64,000 nt of DNA from Candidatus Gastranaerophilales bacterium (GTDB lineage: Bacteria; Cyanobacteriota; Vampirovibrionia; Gastranaerophilales; Gastranaerophilaceae), in contig CANRGC010000008.1 of NCBI GenBank assembly GCA_947630045.1, positions 1-64,000 on the forward strand, written 5' to 3'. Numbering within the stretch: the first letter of the stretch is position 1; each line of letters opens with the position of its first letter. The translations under genes and the position numbers were made by a program. Shown here piece after piece: positions 17,731-27,301 of the stretch. Below the pieces are notes generated by a model. The model was not told the DNA's origin. It saw only the letters and a list, made by a program, of their open reading frames with translations, and made no database searches.

Positions 17731-18544
17731 TTAGAAACCTCATAACCTTAAATTTTAAAACTTTTCTTATAAGCGAAAAAAGAAATCTTCCCTTAAACAT
17801 AGAAACAAACGATGTAAATCGGGCGTCATTGCCGAGAAGATAAGAAGCTTTCGGACTTTTTCGGGTAATAATTTTATAAATAGCTTTGGCGGCAAATTTG
17901 GGCGATAACCCCTTGTTTGCGTTTTTTAAAGCGTTATCTTTCAAATATTTGCCGACATTTTCATATTTGCCCTTGAATTTTTCAAAATTTTTCTCATTTT
18001 CATCTACACAAAACTTCCAAAATTTCGTCCCGATAACGCCTGATTTGATTGAAACGGTCTTAATTCCCGTTTCAATTTCGTATGCTGAAAGAAGGATATC
18101 CGACGAGGCTTTTGAGATTGAATAAGGTGATAAAAAGGGATAAATTCCAAAAGAAGCCATTGAAGAAATTGCAACAACCGTGGCGTCATCAGTTATATAC
18201 AACGGCAAACTTTTCAAAACCGAAAGAAGCGAAAAAAGCGAAATATCAAGCTGTTTTTGAAGTTCTTCTTTAGATAAAACTTCGACGGGCGAAGAAATTG
18301 CAACACCTTGGAAATTAAGAACGGTATCAAATTTAATTCCGTTAAAATTTTTAAAAACATCAAAAACGTTTTCTTCCAAAGATAAATCAGCATTAAACTT
18401 TTTTAAATTTTTATGTTCAATATTCAACTTTCCTCTGGAAACAGCATAAATAACAACATCAAGCTTAAGCAAAATATTTATAAGCTCGCATGCAACATCA
18501 GACGTTGCGCCGAAAATTAGAACGTTTCTTAAGTGTTTTTTCAT
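17720..18544 (-). CDS. Short-chain dehydrogenase/reductase
   Basis: A 274-residue SDR. The cofactor loop F-G-A-T-S-D-V-A near residue 10 is a variant of T-G-x-x-x-G-x-G. Catalytic Ser lies in A-I-S-S-M-A-S-F-G, and Tyr and Lys in P-Y-S-I-S-K near 140. A basic, hydrophobic C-terminus suggests membrane contact. It is the first gene of a two-gene unit with the radical SAM gene. There is no Shine-Dalgarno, and a GATAAT ends 8 nt before the ATG (a further leaderless candidate, with a weak -35). Confidence 0.87.
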   Translation of the reverse strand: MKKHLRNVLIFGATSDVACELINILLKLDVVIYAVSRGKLNIEHKNLKKFNADLSLEENVFDVFKNFNGIKFDTVLNFQGVAISSPVEVLSKEELQKQLDISLFSLLSVLKSLPLYITDDATVVAISSMASFGIYPFLSPYSISKASSDILLSAYEIETGIKTVSIKSGVIGTKFWKFCVDENEKNFEKFKGKYENVGKYLKDNALKNANKGLSPKFAAKAIYKIITRKSPKASYLLGNDARFTSFVSMFKGRFLFSLIRKVLKFKVMRFLNER

Positions 18545-18592
18545 AACCCAAGATTATCTGACATCAGACAATATTTCCAGTTTTTTAACAAT

Positions 18593-18622
18593 TTGACACA
18601 TATTTAAGGTTCATTATAGAAT
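18593..18622 (+). promoter_or_regulatory. Promoter of the PfkB-like gene (leaderless)
   Basis: Consensus TTGACA (18593-18598), then TATAGAAT (18615-18622), read as TATAGA with a 16-nt spacer or TAGAAT with 18 nt. The ATG at 18630 follows after 7-9 nt. Confidence 0.65.
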
Positions 18623-18629
18623 TTATAAT

Positions 18630-19562
18630 ATGTATAGTTCACTTGACATAATCACAATTGGGGAAAGCTTAATAGAGTTTTCAAGCGAAAAATCGCTTGT
18701 CTGTGCCGACAGTTTTAATAAATATTATGGCGGAGACACGCTTGCTGTAGCAATTTCCGCTTTAAGAAGCGGTTCTAAAGTCGGATATATTACCAAAGTT
18801 AAAAATGACGGCTTTGGAGAATTTCTTTTGGATTCATGGCAGGCGGAAGGTCTTGATTCAGGTCAGGTAAGGTTCTCAGAACTCCAAAACGGAATTTATT
18901 TTTCGGGGCAAAACAACGGAAAAGTTGAAATGCAATTTTACAGAAAAAAAACTGCCGCCTCAACATTAAGCGTTGACGATATTGACTTTGACTATATAAA
19001 AAGCGCAAAATTTATTTTTGCCACGGGCTTTGTGCAATCTCTTTCATTAAGTTGCAGAGAAGTCGTTAAAGAGGTTTTTAAGTTTGCAAAAGAAAACGGC
19101 GTTGCTATCGGTTATTATCCTAATTTCAGACACACAGACCTCACGCCTGACGGGGCAAAAGAGTTGTTTGATGAAGTTAAAGACTATTTGGATATTGTTT
19201 TTATCAACATTAAGGATAATCTTGTTTTTGACACCGAAAGCCCTGACAAACTTATAGAAAATCTTGCTGATATGCAGATTGATAACTCACTGATTATTCA
19301 AAACGGGGTTGGAATTTGGTCAGCTCACAGAACGGATACTTTGTTTGTAAAAATGCATGATTTTGACCCCAAAGATTATACCGGTTATACATCCGCAATT
19401 ATCGGTTCTTTTATTTCGTCCAGACTCAAGGGAATGCCCAGAATTGAAGCTCTTAAATATGCCAACACCCTTGGTATGCTTCAAGCTTCAAAAGTGGGTG
19501 CAATAAGGTCTATTCCCTGTGAGAATGATGTTTTAGAGGCAATGAAACGATTATATGTCTAA
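18630..19562 (+). CDS. PfkB-family carbohydrate-kinase-like protein lacking the catalytic Asp
   Basis: A 310-residue ribokinase-fold protein closest in layout to 2-keto-3-deoxygluconate kinases. The N-terminal G-G-D motif at 33-35 stands where most members have G-G-N. The C-terminal active-site signature D-T-T-G-A-G-D is replaced by D249-Y-T-G-Y-T-S255, so the anion-hole Gly and catalytic base Asp are both lost. I therefore doubt phosphotransfer activity; a regulatory or sugar-binding role is possible. It overlaps csaB by 8 bp. It has a strong promoter and probably a leaderless message. Confidence 0.8.
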   Translation: MYSSLDIITIGESLIEFSSEKSLVCADSFNKYYGGDTLAVAISALRSGSKVGYITKVKNDGFGEFLLDSWQAEGLDSGQVRFSELQNGIYFSGQNNGKVEMQFYRKKTAASTLSVDDIDFDYIKSAKFIFATGFVQSLSLSCREVVKEVFKFAKENGVAIGYYPNFRHTDLTPDGAKELFDEVKDYLDIVFINIKDNLVFDTESPDKLIENLADMQIDNSLIIQNGVGIWSAHRTDTLFVKMHDFDPKDYTGYTSAIIGSFISSRLKGMPRIEALKYANTLGMLQASKVGAIRSIPCENDVLEAMKRLYV

Positions 19563-20589
19563 AAATAAACAAAAAAAAGTTTTAATATCAGGCTACATCG
19601 GCTTTTGTAATTTTGGCGATGACGCCATGTTACAAGTTCTGGTGCAACACCTTAAAGAAAAAGGTTGCGATATTACTGCCTTTTCCGCCGACACAAGAAC
19701 CACCCGTGCCATGTTTAATATAAATGCGCTTCAATATAAAAACATTTTCCATATTTTAAAGGGAATTTTAACTTGCGACATTTTAATTTCAGGCGGCGGA
19801 AACCTTCTTCAAAACGAAACAAGCACAAAAAGCCTTTTGTATTACCTTTTTATAATTTTCTTGGCTAAGCTCTTTTTCAAAAAAGTATTTATATTTTCTC
19901 AAGGAATCGGTCCGATTAAAGGCTTTATTCCAACCCTTCTTACAAAACTTGCTCTTAAGAATGTCAGCGGCATAACTCTCAGAGACGTTTATTCTCAAAG
20001 AATATTATCCAAATGGAAAATACACTCAAAATATTGTTATGACGCCGTCTGGAACATTAACGCACCGGAGTATCAGCCGAAAGACATTGTGGGCATTCAG
20101 CTCAGAAACTATAAATTTGCACACAAAGATTATGAAAAATTTCTTGCAAAATATATTGACATGTTCTTTTCCGATTATGAAATCAGAATTTATTCATTTG
20201 AAAACAAAAACGACAGAGAGCCTTGTTTTGCGCTTCAAAAGGCTATTAAAATGCGCAATCCGAGAATTAAATCTTCCGTAATCGGTTACAGAAACCCTAA
20301 TCAAATTGTACAAGAATTTTCACACCTTAAATATCTTATTGCAATGAGATTACACGCAAATATACTCGGCTTAAAAACAGGGGTAAAAGTTTTGCCTTTA
20401 TCGTATAATGTCAAAGTCAGAAATCTTGCTTACGAATTTAATCTTAAGTTTGGTGAAATTTCTGAAGAAATGCCTCTGCATGCGCTTTTGACAGACTTAA
20501 CCACACAGGAGCAAACAAATACCAAGATAACTGACGCAAGAAAAAGAGCCTATGAATGGGCGTTTTTGGACGATATAATTAATAAATAA
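19555..20589 (+). CDS. csaB: Polysaccharide pyruvyl transferase CsaB
   Basis: A 344-residue member of the polysaccharide pyruvyltransferase family. It opens with V-L-I-S-G-Y-I-G-F-C-N-F-G-D-D-A, the family signature, and has I-S-G-G-G-N-L-L-Q and S-Q-G-I-G-P-I. CsaB attaches ketal pyruvate to cell-wall polysaccharide so that SLH-domain proteins can bind. This fits Cyanobacteria/Melainabacteria, where S-layer or porin anchoring by SLH is common. It is coupled to the preceding PfkB-like gene by an 8-bp overlap and followed by his genes 11 bp later. Confidence 0.9.
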   Translation: MSKNKQKKVLISGYIGFCNFGDDAMLQVLVQHLKEKGCDITAFSADTRTTRAMFNINALQYKNIFHILKGILTCDILISGGGNLLQNETSTKSLLYYLFIIFLAKLFFKKVFIFSQGIGPIKGFIPTLLTKLALKNVSGITLRDVYSQRILSKWKIHSKYCYDAVWNINAPEYQPKDIVGIQLRNYKFAHKDYEKFLAKYIDMFFSDYEIRIYSFENKNDREPCFALQKAIKMRNPRIKSSVIGYRNPNQIVQEFSHLKYLIAMRLHANILGLKTGVKVLPLSYNVKVRNLAYEFNLKFGEISEEMPLHALLTDLTTQEQTNTKITDARKRAYEWAFLDDIINK

Positions 20590-20600
20590 AGGAAAAGTTT

Positions 20601-21833
20601 ATGATAATTCCAAGCATAGATATTATGAACGGAAAAGCCGTTCAGTTAAAACAGGGCAAAGAAAAGGTTCTTGAAAGAGAAGATGTTCTTGAACTTGCAA
20701 AATATTACGCAAGGTTTGGAGAAATTGCCGTTGTCGATTTAGACGCCGCCATGAATAAGGGAAGGGACAACGAAGAACTTATTTATCAAATTTGCAAAAT
20801 TGCAAAATGTCGTGTCGGCGGGGGTATCAGAACAATTGAAAAAGCAAAAAGAATTCTTGCACACGGCGCAAGCAAAATTATAATAGGCACAGCCGCCGAT
20901 GAAAACTTTTTGTCTAAACTTCCGAAAGACAGAGTAATTGTCGCAATTGATTCAAGAAACGGTAAAATAACGGTTGACGGTTGGCAAACAGACACTGAAA
21001 TTTCCACAAAAGCTCATGTTGAAAGATTTAGCAACTTTTGTTCGGGGTTTTTGTATACCATTGTTGAAAAAGAAGGAATGCTCCAAGGAACAAATCTTGA
21101 AGCTTATAAAGAAATAAGAAAAATCACCAAAAAGCCCATTGTTGCTGCGGGCGGAATTACAACGATTGAAGAAATTAAAGAGCTTGAAAAGTTAAATATA
21201 TCTTCTCAGCTCGGAATGTCAATTTACACGGGAAAAATTAATCTTGAAGACGCCTTTATCGCTTGTCTTGATTTTGAAAAATCGTCGGATAAACTTATTC
21301 CCACAATAGTTCAAGACATTCACACAAAACAGGTTTTAATGCTTGCTTATTCTAATAAAGCCTCTGTCAAAAAATCGCTCTCAACCGGCATGGCTACTTA
21401 TTATTCACGGTCAAGAAAAGAACTCTGGACAAAAGGCCTAACCTCGGGAAACACGCAAAATTTAATCAGCGCAAAATTTGACTGCGACGGGGACTCAATT
21501 TTGTATTACGTTGAACAAAAGGGAAACGCTTGCCATCTTGAAAGATACAGTTGTTTTGAAGACAAAGATTTTACAATTTCTGACCTTTACAATCTTATAT
21601 TAAAAAGAAAAAAAGAGCTTCCCGAAGGTTCTTACACAACAAAGCTTTTCAAAGACGAGTTTTATTTAAAAAGAAAAATTATGGAAGAAGCCTTTGAATC
21701 TGTCAATTTTGAACAGGGCGACGGGCTTGGTTGGGAAGCTTCAGACCTTATTTACCATTTGCTTGTCTTTATGGCAATGCACAATATCACACCGAATGAC
21801 ATAGTTTCAAACTTGGCTTCAAGGGCAAAATAA
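20601..21833 (+). CDS. hisA: HisA-HisI-HisE fusion protein (ProFAR isomerase / PRA cyclohydrolase / PRA-ATP pyrophosphatase)
   Basis: One 410-residue chain carries three histidine-pathway domains. HisA (about 1-230) has the general-acid/base Asp of I-D-I-M-N-G-K and I-D-S-R-N-G, plus G-G-G-I-R and A-A-G-G-I phosphate loops. HisI (about 235-330) has Y-S-R-S-R-K-E-L-W and D-C-D-G-D with the zinc Cys. HisE (about 335-410) has S-Y-T-T-K-L-F, E-E-A-F-E and A-S-D-L-I-Y-H-L-L. HisI-HisE fusions are common, but adding HisA is unusual. It catalyses steps 2, 3 and 4. AAGGAA precedes the ATG, and its stop overlaps the hisD ATG by 1 bp. Confidence 0.92.
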   Translation: MIIPSIDIMNGKAVQLKQGKEKVLEREDVLELAKYYARFGEIAVVDLDAAMNKGRDNEELIYQICKIAKCRVGGGIRTIEKAKRILAHGASKIIIGTAADENFLSKLPKDRVIVAIDSRNGKITVDGWQTDTEISTKAHVERFSNFCSGFLYTIVEKEGMLQGTNLEAYKEIRKITKKPIVAAGGITTIEEIKELEKLNISSQLGMSIYTGKINLEDAFIACLDFEKSSDKLIPTIVQDIHTKQVLMLAYSNKASVKKSLSTGMATYYSRSRKELWTKGLTSGNTQNLISAKFDCDGDSILYYVEQKGNACHLERYSCFEDKDFTISDLYNLILKRKKELPEGSYTTKLFKDEFYLKRKIMEEAFESVNFEQGDGLGWEASDLIYHLLVFMAMHNITPNDIVSNLASRAK

Positions 21834-23098
21834 TGAATATAATTACCTTAAAAGACCTGAGTGGGAAATTGGGCGAAGAATTTTATAAAACAATTTCTTA
21901 CGAAAATTCCCCCGACATTGACAAAATTATTCAAAAAACAAAAGAAGGCAAAGACGACTTTCTTATTGACATTTCAGCGAAATTCGGCGACGGAAACTTT
22001 ACTTCGCCTGATGATTTTGCGGTTTCCAAAGAAGAAATTAAAATTGCATATTCTTCCGTAAGCTCTGAATTTGTTGAAAATATAAAAATTGCAAAAGAAA
22101 ATGTTATGTCTTTTGCACAAGCACAGTTAGAATGTATCAAAAACCTTGACATTAAAAAAAATTCATCTCTTATGGGGCATAAAATTTTTCCCCTAAACAG
22201 GGTCTTGTGTTATGTCCCCGGAGGAAATTATCCGCTTCCGAGTTCCTGTATAATGACGGTTGTTCCCGCAAAAGTTGCGGGGGTAAAAGATGTTGTGTTA
22301 ACTTCGCCGAGAATTAAGCCCGAAACTATTGTTGCAGCCGACATTGCAGGCGCAGACAAAATTTATAAGCTTGGCGGCGCACAGAGCATTGCCGCTTTTG
22401 CTTACGGTACGGAAACAATTTCACCCGTCGACAAAATTGTCGGCCCCGGAAATAAGTTTGTAACTTATGCGAAAAAATCCGTATACGGCGTTTGTGACAT
22501 TGATTTTCTCGCAGGTCCGTCAGAAGTTCTGGTTATTGCGGATGAAAGCGCCAACCCCAAGCTAATTGCCGCAGACATGCTTGCTCAAGCGGAACATGAT
22601 AAGGACGCAAGAGCATATTTAATAACCACTTCAAAAAAACTTGCCTTTGAGGTGCAAAAAGAAGCCGAAGCCTTTCTTCAAGAGCTTAAAACTTCTTCAA
22701 TTGCGCAAGTATCTTTTAATAAATCTTTTGCGCTTGTTGTTGATTCTTTAATTCAGGCGGCTGACGTTGCAAACAAAAGAGCGCCTGAGCATCTTGAAAT
22801 TATGGTTAAAAACGAGGATGAAATCTTGCCGCACTTAAAAAATTTCGGTTCGCTTTTTATAGGTGAAAATTGTGCCGAGGTTTTCGGAGATTACGTTTCG
22901 GGAACAAACCACGTACTGCCCACAAATTGCGCCTCAAAATATACAGGCGGGCTTAGCGTATTTGATTTTATTAAAATTTTGACTTATCAAAAGATAGATA
23001 AAAATTATGCGCAAGAACTTTCAAAAACCGCATGTTATATTGCAAACTCGGAAGGGCTTCTGGCGCACAGTCTTGCTTCAAAATTGAGAGGAATTTAG
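21833..23098 (+). CDS. hisD: Histidinol dehydrogenase
   Basis: A 421-residue NAD-dependent enzyme that oxidises L-histidinol to histidine, the final step. Signatures are V-P-G-G-N-Y-P-L-P, G-P-G-N-K-F-V, A-G-P-S-E-V, the zinc/active-site A-Q-A-E-H-D and S-G-T-N-H-V-L-P-T. Length is normal. It starts in the TAATG overlap with the HisA-I-E gene, so the histidine steps are coupled; other his genes are not in the window. Confidence 0.95.
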   Translation: MNIITLKDLSGKLGEEFYKTISYENSPDIDKIIQKTKEGKDDFLIDISAKFGDGNFTSPDDFAVSKEEIKIAYSSVSSEFVENIKIAKENVMSFAQAQLECIKNLDIKKNSSLMGHKIFPLNRVLCYVPGGNYPLPSSCIMTVVPAKVAGVKDVVLTSPRIKPETIVAADIAGADKIYKLGGAQSIAAFAYGTETISPVDKIVGPGNKFVTYAKKSVYGVCDIDFLAGPSEVLVIADESANPKLIAADMLAQAEHDKDARAYLITTSKKLAFEVQKEAEAFLQELKTSSIAQVSFNKSFALVVDSLIQAADVANKRAPEHLEIMVKNEDEILPHLKNFGSLFIGENCAEVFGDYVSGTNHVLPTNCASKYTGGLSVFDFIKILTYQKIDKNYAQELSKTACYIANSEGLLAHSLASKLRGI

Positions 23099-23100
23099 TC

Positions 23101-23745
23101 TTGAAAAAAGAAAAAAAACCGTTTAAAACCGAGCTGCTTGCCAAACTTTTAACTCTTTATTTTCAATTTAAAAGACATTTTTATTATTGTAAAAACATTA
23201 ACTATCCGAAATGTCAGTGTATTTTTGCGCTCTGGCATGCGCACCAGTGCGGGTTATACGCTCTTGAAGAACGTGAAAAAACCACTGTAATGATATCAAA
23301 TTCAAATGACGGAGAACTTATTGCTCAGGCAGGTGCCGCAATGGGTCTGAACGTTGTCAGGGGTTCTCATAACAGAAAAGGTGCTGCGGCTGCACTTGAG
23401 CTTATCGACGCCATTAAAACGGGAAATAACGGCGCACTGACCATAGACGGCCCGAGAGGCCCGAAACAGAAAGTGAAAAGAGGAATTATTGACATTTCAA
23501 GAATAACTGGCGTTCCGATTGTTCCCATGAGTTGGTATTCACCCTCAAGGTTTTTCCTGAAATTTAAGACTTGGGATGAATTTTGTTTCCCCTTAAACTG
23601 CATTAAAATGAAAGCAATTTACGGCGAACCCATATTTGTTCCAAATGACGCCGATGACAATCAAATGGAAGAAATCAGGTTAAAAGTTGAAAATGAACTT
23701 TTGCGCTTAAACAAACTTTTAATTGACGATTTTGAAAAGCTTTAA
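23101..23745 (+). CDS. Lysophospholipid-acyltransferase-like protein (DUF374)
   Basis: A 214-residue protein of the DUF374 family, related to lipid A/lysophospholipid acyltransferases. The acceptor motif is W-H-A-H-Q-C-G, and the substrate segment T-I-D-G-P-R-G-P is a family hallmark. I chose the TTG at 23101 because GAGG lies 9 nt upstream inside the hisD end; an ATG at 23032 would add residues from within hisD. It likely acylates a membrane lipid (possibly lipid A) at the inner membrane. The stop overlaps ftsH by 4 bp on the other strand. Confidence 0.85.
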   Translation: MKKEKKPFKTELLAKLLTLYFQFKRHFYYCKNINYPKCQCIFALWHAHQCGLYALEEREKTTVMISNSNDGELIAQAGAAMGLNVVRGSHNRKGAAAALELIDAIKTGNNGALTIDGPRGPKQKVKRGIIDISRITGVPIVPMSWYSPSRFFLKFKTWDEFCFPLNCIKMKAIYGEPIFVPNDADDNQMEEIRLKVENELLRLNKLLIDDFEKL

Positions 23746-25643
23746 GCCTGTTCTCTTCTTTCTTTAATTCTTTTTACAGACTCGATAAAATCGGAAGCTT
23801 CCATTGTTTCTTTTTCAAGAAGTTCATGAGAAAGAGCATCAAGAGCGTCTCTGTTTTCGGTTAAAAGCCTTATTACAAGCTCATATTGTTTATCTACAAT
23901 GTTTTTAACTTCTTCATCAATTTCAAAGGCAACTTGTTCGGAATAATCTCTCTGGTGTCCGAAATCTCTGCCCATAAAGACATGTTCTTGAGATTTGCCG
24001 TATGTTAAATTGCCGAGTTTTTCGCTCATTCCCCAGGACATAACCATTTTTCTTGCGGTTTCCGAAACCTTTGAAAGGTCTGATGAAGCGCCCGTTGAAA
24101 TGTTGTCTTTACCGTAGACAATTTCTTCCGCAGCCCTGCCGCCAAGGGTTATTGCAATTTGACAAAGAAGCTCATTTTTAGAAGTGTGAACTCTTTCGTC
24201 TTTTGGTCTTGACCAAGTAATGCCGAGAGCGTAACCCCTCGGAATAATTGAAACCTTGTGAAGTTCGTTTTTGGAATCTTCCAAAAGTACATTAATTAAT
24301 GCGTGACCGACTTCGTGATATGCCGTTGTTTCTTTATCTTCGTCGGTTAAAACTTTGCTTTTCTTTTCAATGCCCGCTTCAACCCTGTCAATTGAATTAT
24401 CAATATCATCCATTGTAATATTTTCTTTGTTGTTTCTGGCAGCAAGAAGCGCCGCTTCATTTAAAAGGTTTCTTAAATCTGCACCCGTAAAGCCTGATGT
24501 CCTTTTGGCAAGAACTTTTAAGTCAACCGTCGGCGATAAAACTTTATTTTTTGCATGAACCTTCAAAATGTCTTCTCTGCCTTTAATGTCGGGCAAACTG
24601 ATATAAATTTGTCTGTCAAATCTTCCGGGTCTTAAAAGAGCGGTATCCAAAATATCAGGTCTGTTAGTTGCAGCTATAACAATTATATTAGTGTTTTCGT
24701 CAAAACCGTCCATTTCAACAAGAAGTTGATTTAAGGTTTGTTCTCTTTCGTCGTGACCGCCGCCAAGACCTGCACCTCTTTGTCTTCCGACTGCGTCAAT
24801 TTCATCTATAAAGATTATACAGGGTTGATGTTTTTTTGCCTGTTCAAATAAATCTCTTACTCTGCTTGCCCCGACGCCGACAAACATTTCAACAAAGTCG
24901 GAACCTGAAATTGAAAAGAACGGAACTCCCGCCTCTCCCGCAACAGCTTTTGCCATAAGAGTTTTACCCGTCCCCGGAGCGCCAACAAGAAGAACGCCCT
25001 TAGGGATTTTAGCCCCGAGTTTTGTATATTTGTCAGGGTTTTTCAAAAAGTCGACAATTTCTTCAAGTTCCTGTCTTTCTTCATCAATTCCCGCAACGTC
25101 GTTAAAGGTAATTTTAACTTTTGACTCTTGGAGCATTTTTGCCTTTGATTTGCCGAAATTCATTGCAGCTGAGCCGCCCTGTTGTATCCCACGCAAAATC
25201 AAAATAATCATAATAATAAAGAAAATAGGAACCAAAGCCGAACCGATTGTTGAGAGAATTGAACCTTCCTGTTGCTTTCTTATAACAATATCAACCGAAT
25301 TTTTCTCTAACAGTTCATACAAAGAAGAAGTGTCGCTTGGAATTGCAACTTTATATTGAAGTTCGGGGACACTTTGCGCCTGAGAAAGTGCACGCATAAA
25401 GTCTGCGCCGCTTTCATGGTCTTGTTTATCTGCGGTTTCTTTTTTATTGTTAACGGGAATGGCATAAAGATAGTCCTTTAAGACTTCTACGCTTGAAATT
25501 TGACCCTCCTGCACTTTTTTCAAAAATGCCGAATAAGAAATTTCGCTTGTTGAAGTGTTTGGACCTAAAAAAGCAATACATGCCAAAATTGCCGCTATTA
25601 TTGCTATAATAATATAAATGCCAACAGATTGATTATTTTTCAT
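23742..25643 (-). CDS. ftsH: ATP-dependent zinc metalloprotease FtsH
   Basis: A 633-residue membrane AAA+ protease that degrades misfolded membrane proteins and regulators. There is an N-terminal membrane helix (about 8-27), a periplasmic domain and a second helix (about 133-150). The AAA module has Walker A G-A-P-G-T-G-K-T near 223, Walker B I-I-F-I-D-E-I-D and the [11 protein letters not shown]. The protease zinc site is H-E-V-G-H near 443. Length and order match the family. AGGGG precedes the ATG. It is a single-gene unit. Confidence 0.97.
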   Translation of the reverse strand: MKNNQSVGIYIIIAIIAAILACIAFLGPNTSTSEISYSAFLKKVQEGQISSVEVLKDYLYAIPVNNKKETADKQDHESGADFMRALSQAQSVPELQYKVAIPSDTSSLYELLEKNSVDIVIRKQQEGSILSTIGSALVPIFFIIMIILILRGIQQGGSAAMNFGKSKAKMLQESKVKITFNDVAGIDEERQELEEIVDFLKNPDKYTKLGAKIPKGVLLVGAPGTGKTLMAKAVAGEAGVPFFSISGSDFVEMFVGVGASRVRDLFEQAKKHQPCIIFIDEIDAVGRQRGAGLGGGHDEREQTLNQLLVEMDGFDENTNIIVIAATNRPDILDTALLRPGRFDRQIYISLPDIKGREDILKVHAKNKVLSPTVDLKVLAKRTSGFTGADLRNLLNEAALLAARNNKENITMDDIDNSIDRVEAGIEKKSKVLTDEDKETTAYHEVGHALINVLLEDSKNELHKVSIIPRGYALGITWSRPKDERVHTSKNELLCQIAITLGGRAAEEIVYGKDNISTGASSDLSKVSETARKMVMSWGMSEKLGNLTYGKSQEHVFMGRDFGHQRDYSEQVAFEIDEEVKNIVDKQYELVIRLLTENRDALDALSHELLEKETMEASDFIESVKRIKERREQA

Positions 25644-25734
25644 TATATCCCCTTTAAAAAATATGAGTTTGTTGCTATTATATCAAAAGAATAATAAAAT
25701 GTTAATTATAAGATGTATTAATGATTGAGGCGAA

Positions 25735-26253
25735 ATGTCCATTGCTTTTCTATCACTGGGTTCTAATATAGGCGACAGAGTTTCTGCCATACAACAGGCG
25801 GTTAATTTTTTAAGCGGAGATAATTCTATTGAAATTGTTGCCACTTCGTCTTTTTACGAAACAGAGCCGTGGGGCAAAAAAAATCAAGATTGGTTTGTAA
25901 ACGCTGTTATTGCAATAAGAACAAGTCTTTCTCCCGTTGAGCTTCTTCGGGTATGCCAGAATGTTGAAGAAAAACTCGGCAGAAAACGTCAAAACGAAGA
26001 ACACTGGGGAAAGCGCCCCATAGATATCGATATTCTCTTTTATGATGATATTGTTTTTGCAAACGAAATATTGACCATTCCGCACAAATACGTTCATATG
26101 CGTGCTTTTGCGCTTGTGCCTATGCTTGAAATTAAGGCAAATTACGTTCACCCTGTTTTAAATAAGACAATTTCAGAGCTTCATGAGGAGCTTGAAGACC
26201 CTGAAGACGTCTTTTTATACGGCACGATTTCGGGTTCAAATACAAATGGCTAA
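25735..26253 (+). CDS. folK: 6-hydroxymethyl-7,8-dihydropterin pyrophosphokinase
   Basis: A 172-residue HPPK that activates the pterin for folate synthesis. It has the start S-L-G-S-N-I-G-D-R, S-x-x-Y-E-T-E-P-W-G, and the signature R-P-I-D-I-D-I-L with metal-binding Asp residues, then P-H-x-x-x-H-x-R-A-F-A-L-V-P. GAGG lies 5-6 nt before the ATG. The last 8 bp overlap the next gene. FolP is found at the far end of this window, so folate genes are scattered. Confidence 0.95.
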   Translation: MSIAFLSLGSNIGDRVSAIQQAVNFLSGDNSIEIVATSSFYETEPWGKKNQDWFVNAVIAIRTSLSPVELLRVCQNVEEKLGRKRQNEEHWGKRPIDIDILFYDDIVFANEILTIPHKYVHMRAFALVPMLEIKANYVHPVLNKTISELHEELEDPEDVFLYGTISGSNTNG

Positions 26254-27301
26254 AGTTTGCATTATAGGCGGCGGCCCGTCAGGGGTTTATTGCGCTCTAA
26301 AACTCATGATGTTTTCGCCGGATGTTGATATAACAATTTTTGACAGGTCTAAAATGTTATTGACACTTCTTCCGACGGGTAACGGCAGATGCAATTTGAG
26401 TTATGAAGAATACGATAACAGGGAACTTGCAAGTTTTTTCCCGAGGGGTGAAAAATTTTTGTATTCGGTTTTTGCCGGATACGGGGTAAAAGAAACTATT
26501 TCCGACTTTGAAAAAATAGGCGTGGAAACATATGTTCAAGAGGACAAAAGAATATTTCCGAAAGAAAACAAGGCTTCTTTTGTAAGAAAAAAATTGCTTT
26601 CAGCCATAAGTAAGGCAAATTTTATACAAAAAGAAGTAAACGAACTTCCTGATAATTTTGATTATTATGTAATTTCAACAGGGCTAAAATCGGGCGTTAT
26701 GCCCGTTTTGGAAAAAATTGGACATAAAATTGTTCCCGTTAAACCTTCACTTTGCGGGCTTAAAATTAAAGAAAAAAACTTTCTCCGTTTAAAAGGAGTT
26801 TCTTTTAACGGGGTGGTTTTCACCGATGAAGGTGTATCGGGACCTTATATTTACAAGCTGAGCTCATTTAGGGCGTATGATAATTTTCCTTATGAAATTA
26901 AAATTCCGCTTGCAGATATTGAAAAACTCAAAGAGAGAATTAAAGAATGCCCCAAAAAGCTTTTAAAAACAGTTCTTGGGGAATTTATTCCGAAGTCGCT
27001 GGCTGAAGTTCTGATAAATTCAGACATCCAATGCGCAAACACCTCAAATAAAATGATTGAAGGACTCGAATACCTCAGATTAACCGCCACGGCTAACGAT
27101 TCAAGAGGTGAAATTATCCATGCGGGCGGGGTTTCACTTAATGAAATTGATAAAAATTTTAAATCTAAAATTAAAGATAATCTCTGGATAATTGGAGAAA
27201 CTCTTGATGTTGACGGTCTTACGGGCGGGTTTAATCTCCAGTTTTGCTGGTCATCAGCTTCAATTGCGGCAGAAAATATAGTAAAATCAATTAACTCTTA
27301 A
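26246..27301 (+). CDS. BaiN/HI0933-type NAD(P)/FAD-dependent oxidoreductase
   Basis: A 351-residue flavoprotein with the N-terminal I-I-G-G-G-P-S-G-V-Y Rossmann motif. The G-N-G-R-C-N-L-S segment is the hallmark of the HI0933/YhiN/BaiN family, and G-E-x-L-D-V-D-G-L-T-G-G-F-N-L-Q near the C-terminus closes the FAD site. The physiological substrate is unknown. I chose the ATG at 26246, which overlaps folK by 8 bp. The 3' end overlaps the convergent YhcC-like gene by 11 bp. Confidence 0.9.
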   Translation: MAKVCIIGGGPSGVYCALKLMMFSPDVDITIFDRSKMLLTLLPTGNGRCNLSYEEYDNRELASFFPRGEKFLYSVFAGYGVKETISDFEKIGVETYVQEDKRIFPKENKASFVRKKLLSAISKANFIQKEVNELPDNFDYYVISTGLKSGVMPVLEKIGHKIVPVKPSLCGLKIKEKNFLRLKGVSFNGVVFTDEGVSGPYIYKLSSFRAYDNFPYEIKIPLADIEKLKERIKECPKKLLKTVLGEFIPKSLAEVLINSDIQCANTSNKMIEGLEYLRLTATANDSRGEIIHAGGVSLNEIDKNFKSKIKDNLWIIGETLDVDGLTGGFNLQFCWSSASIAAENIVKSINS

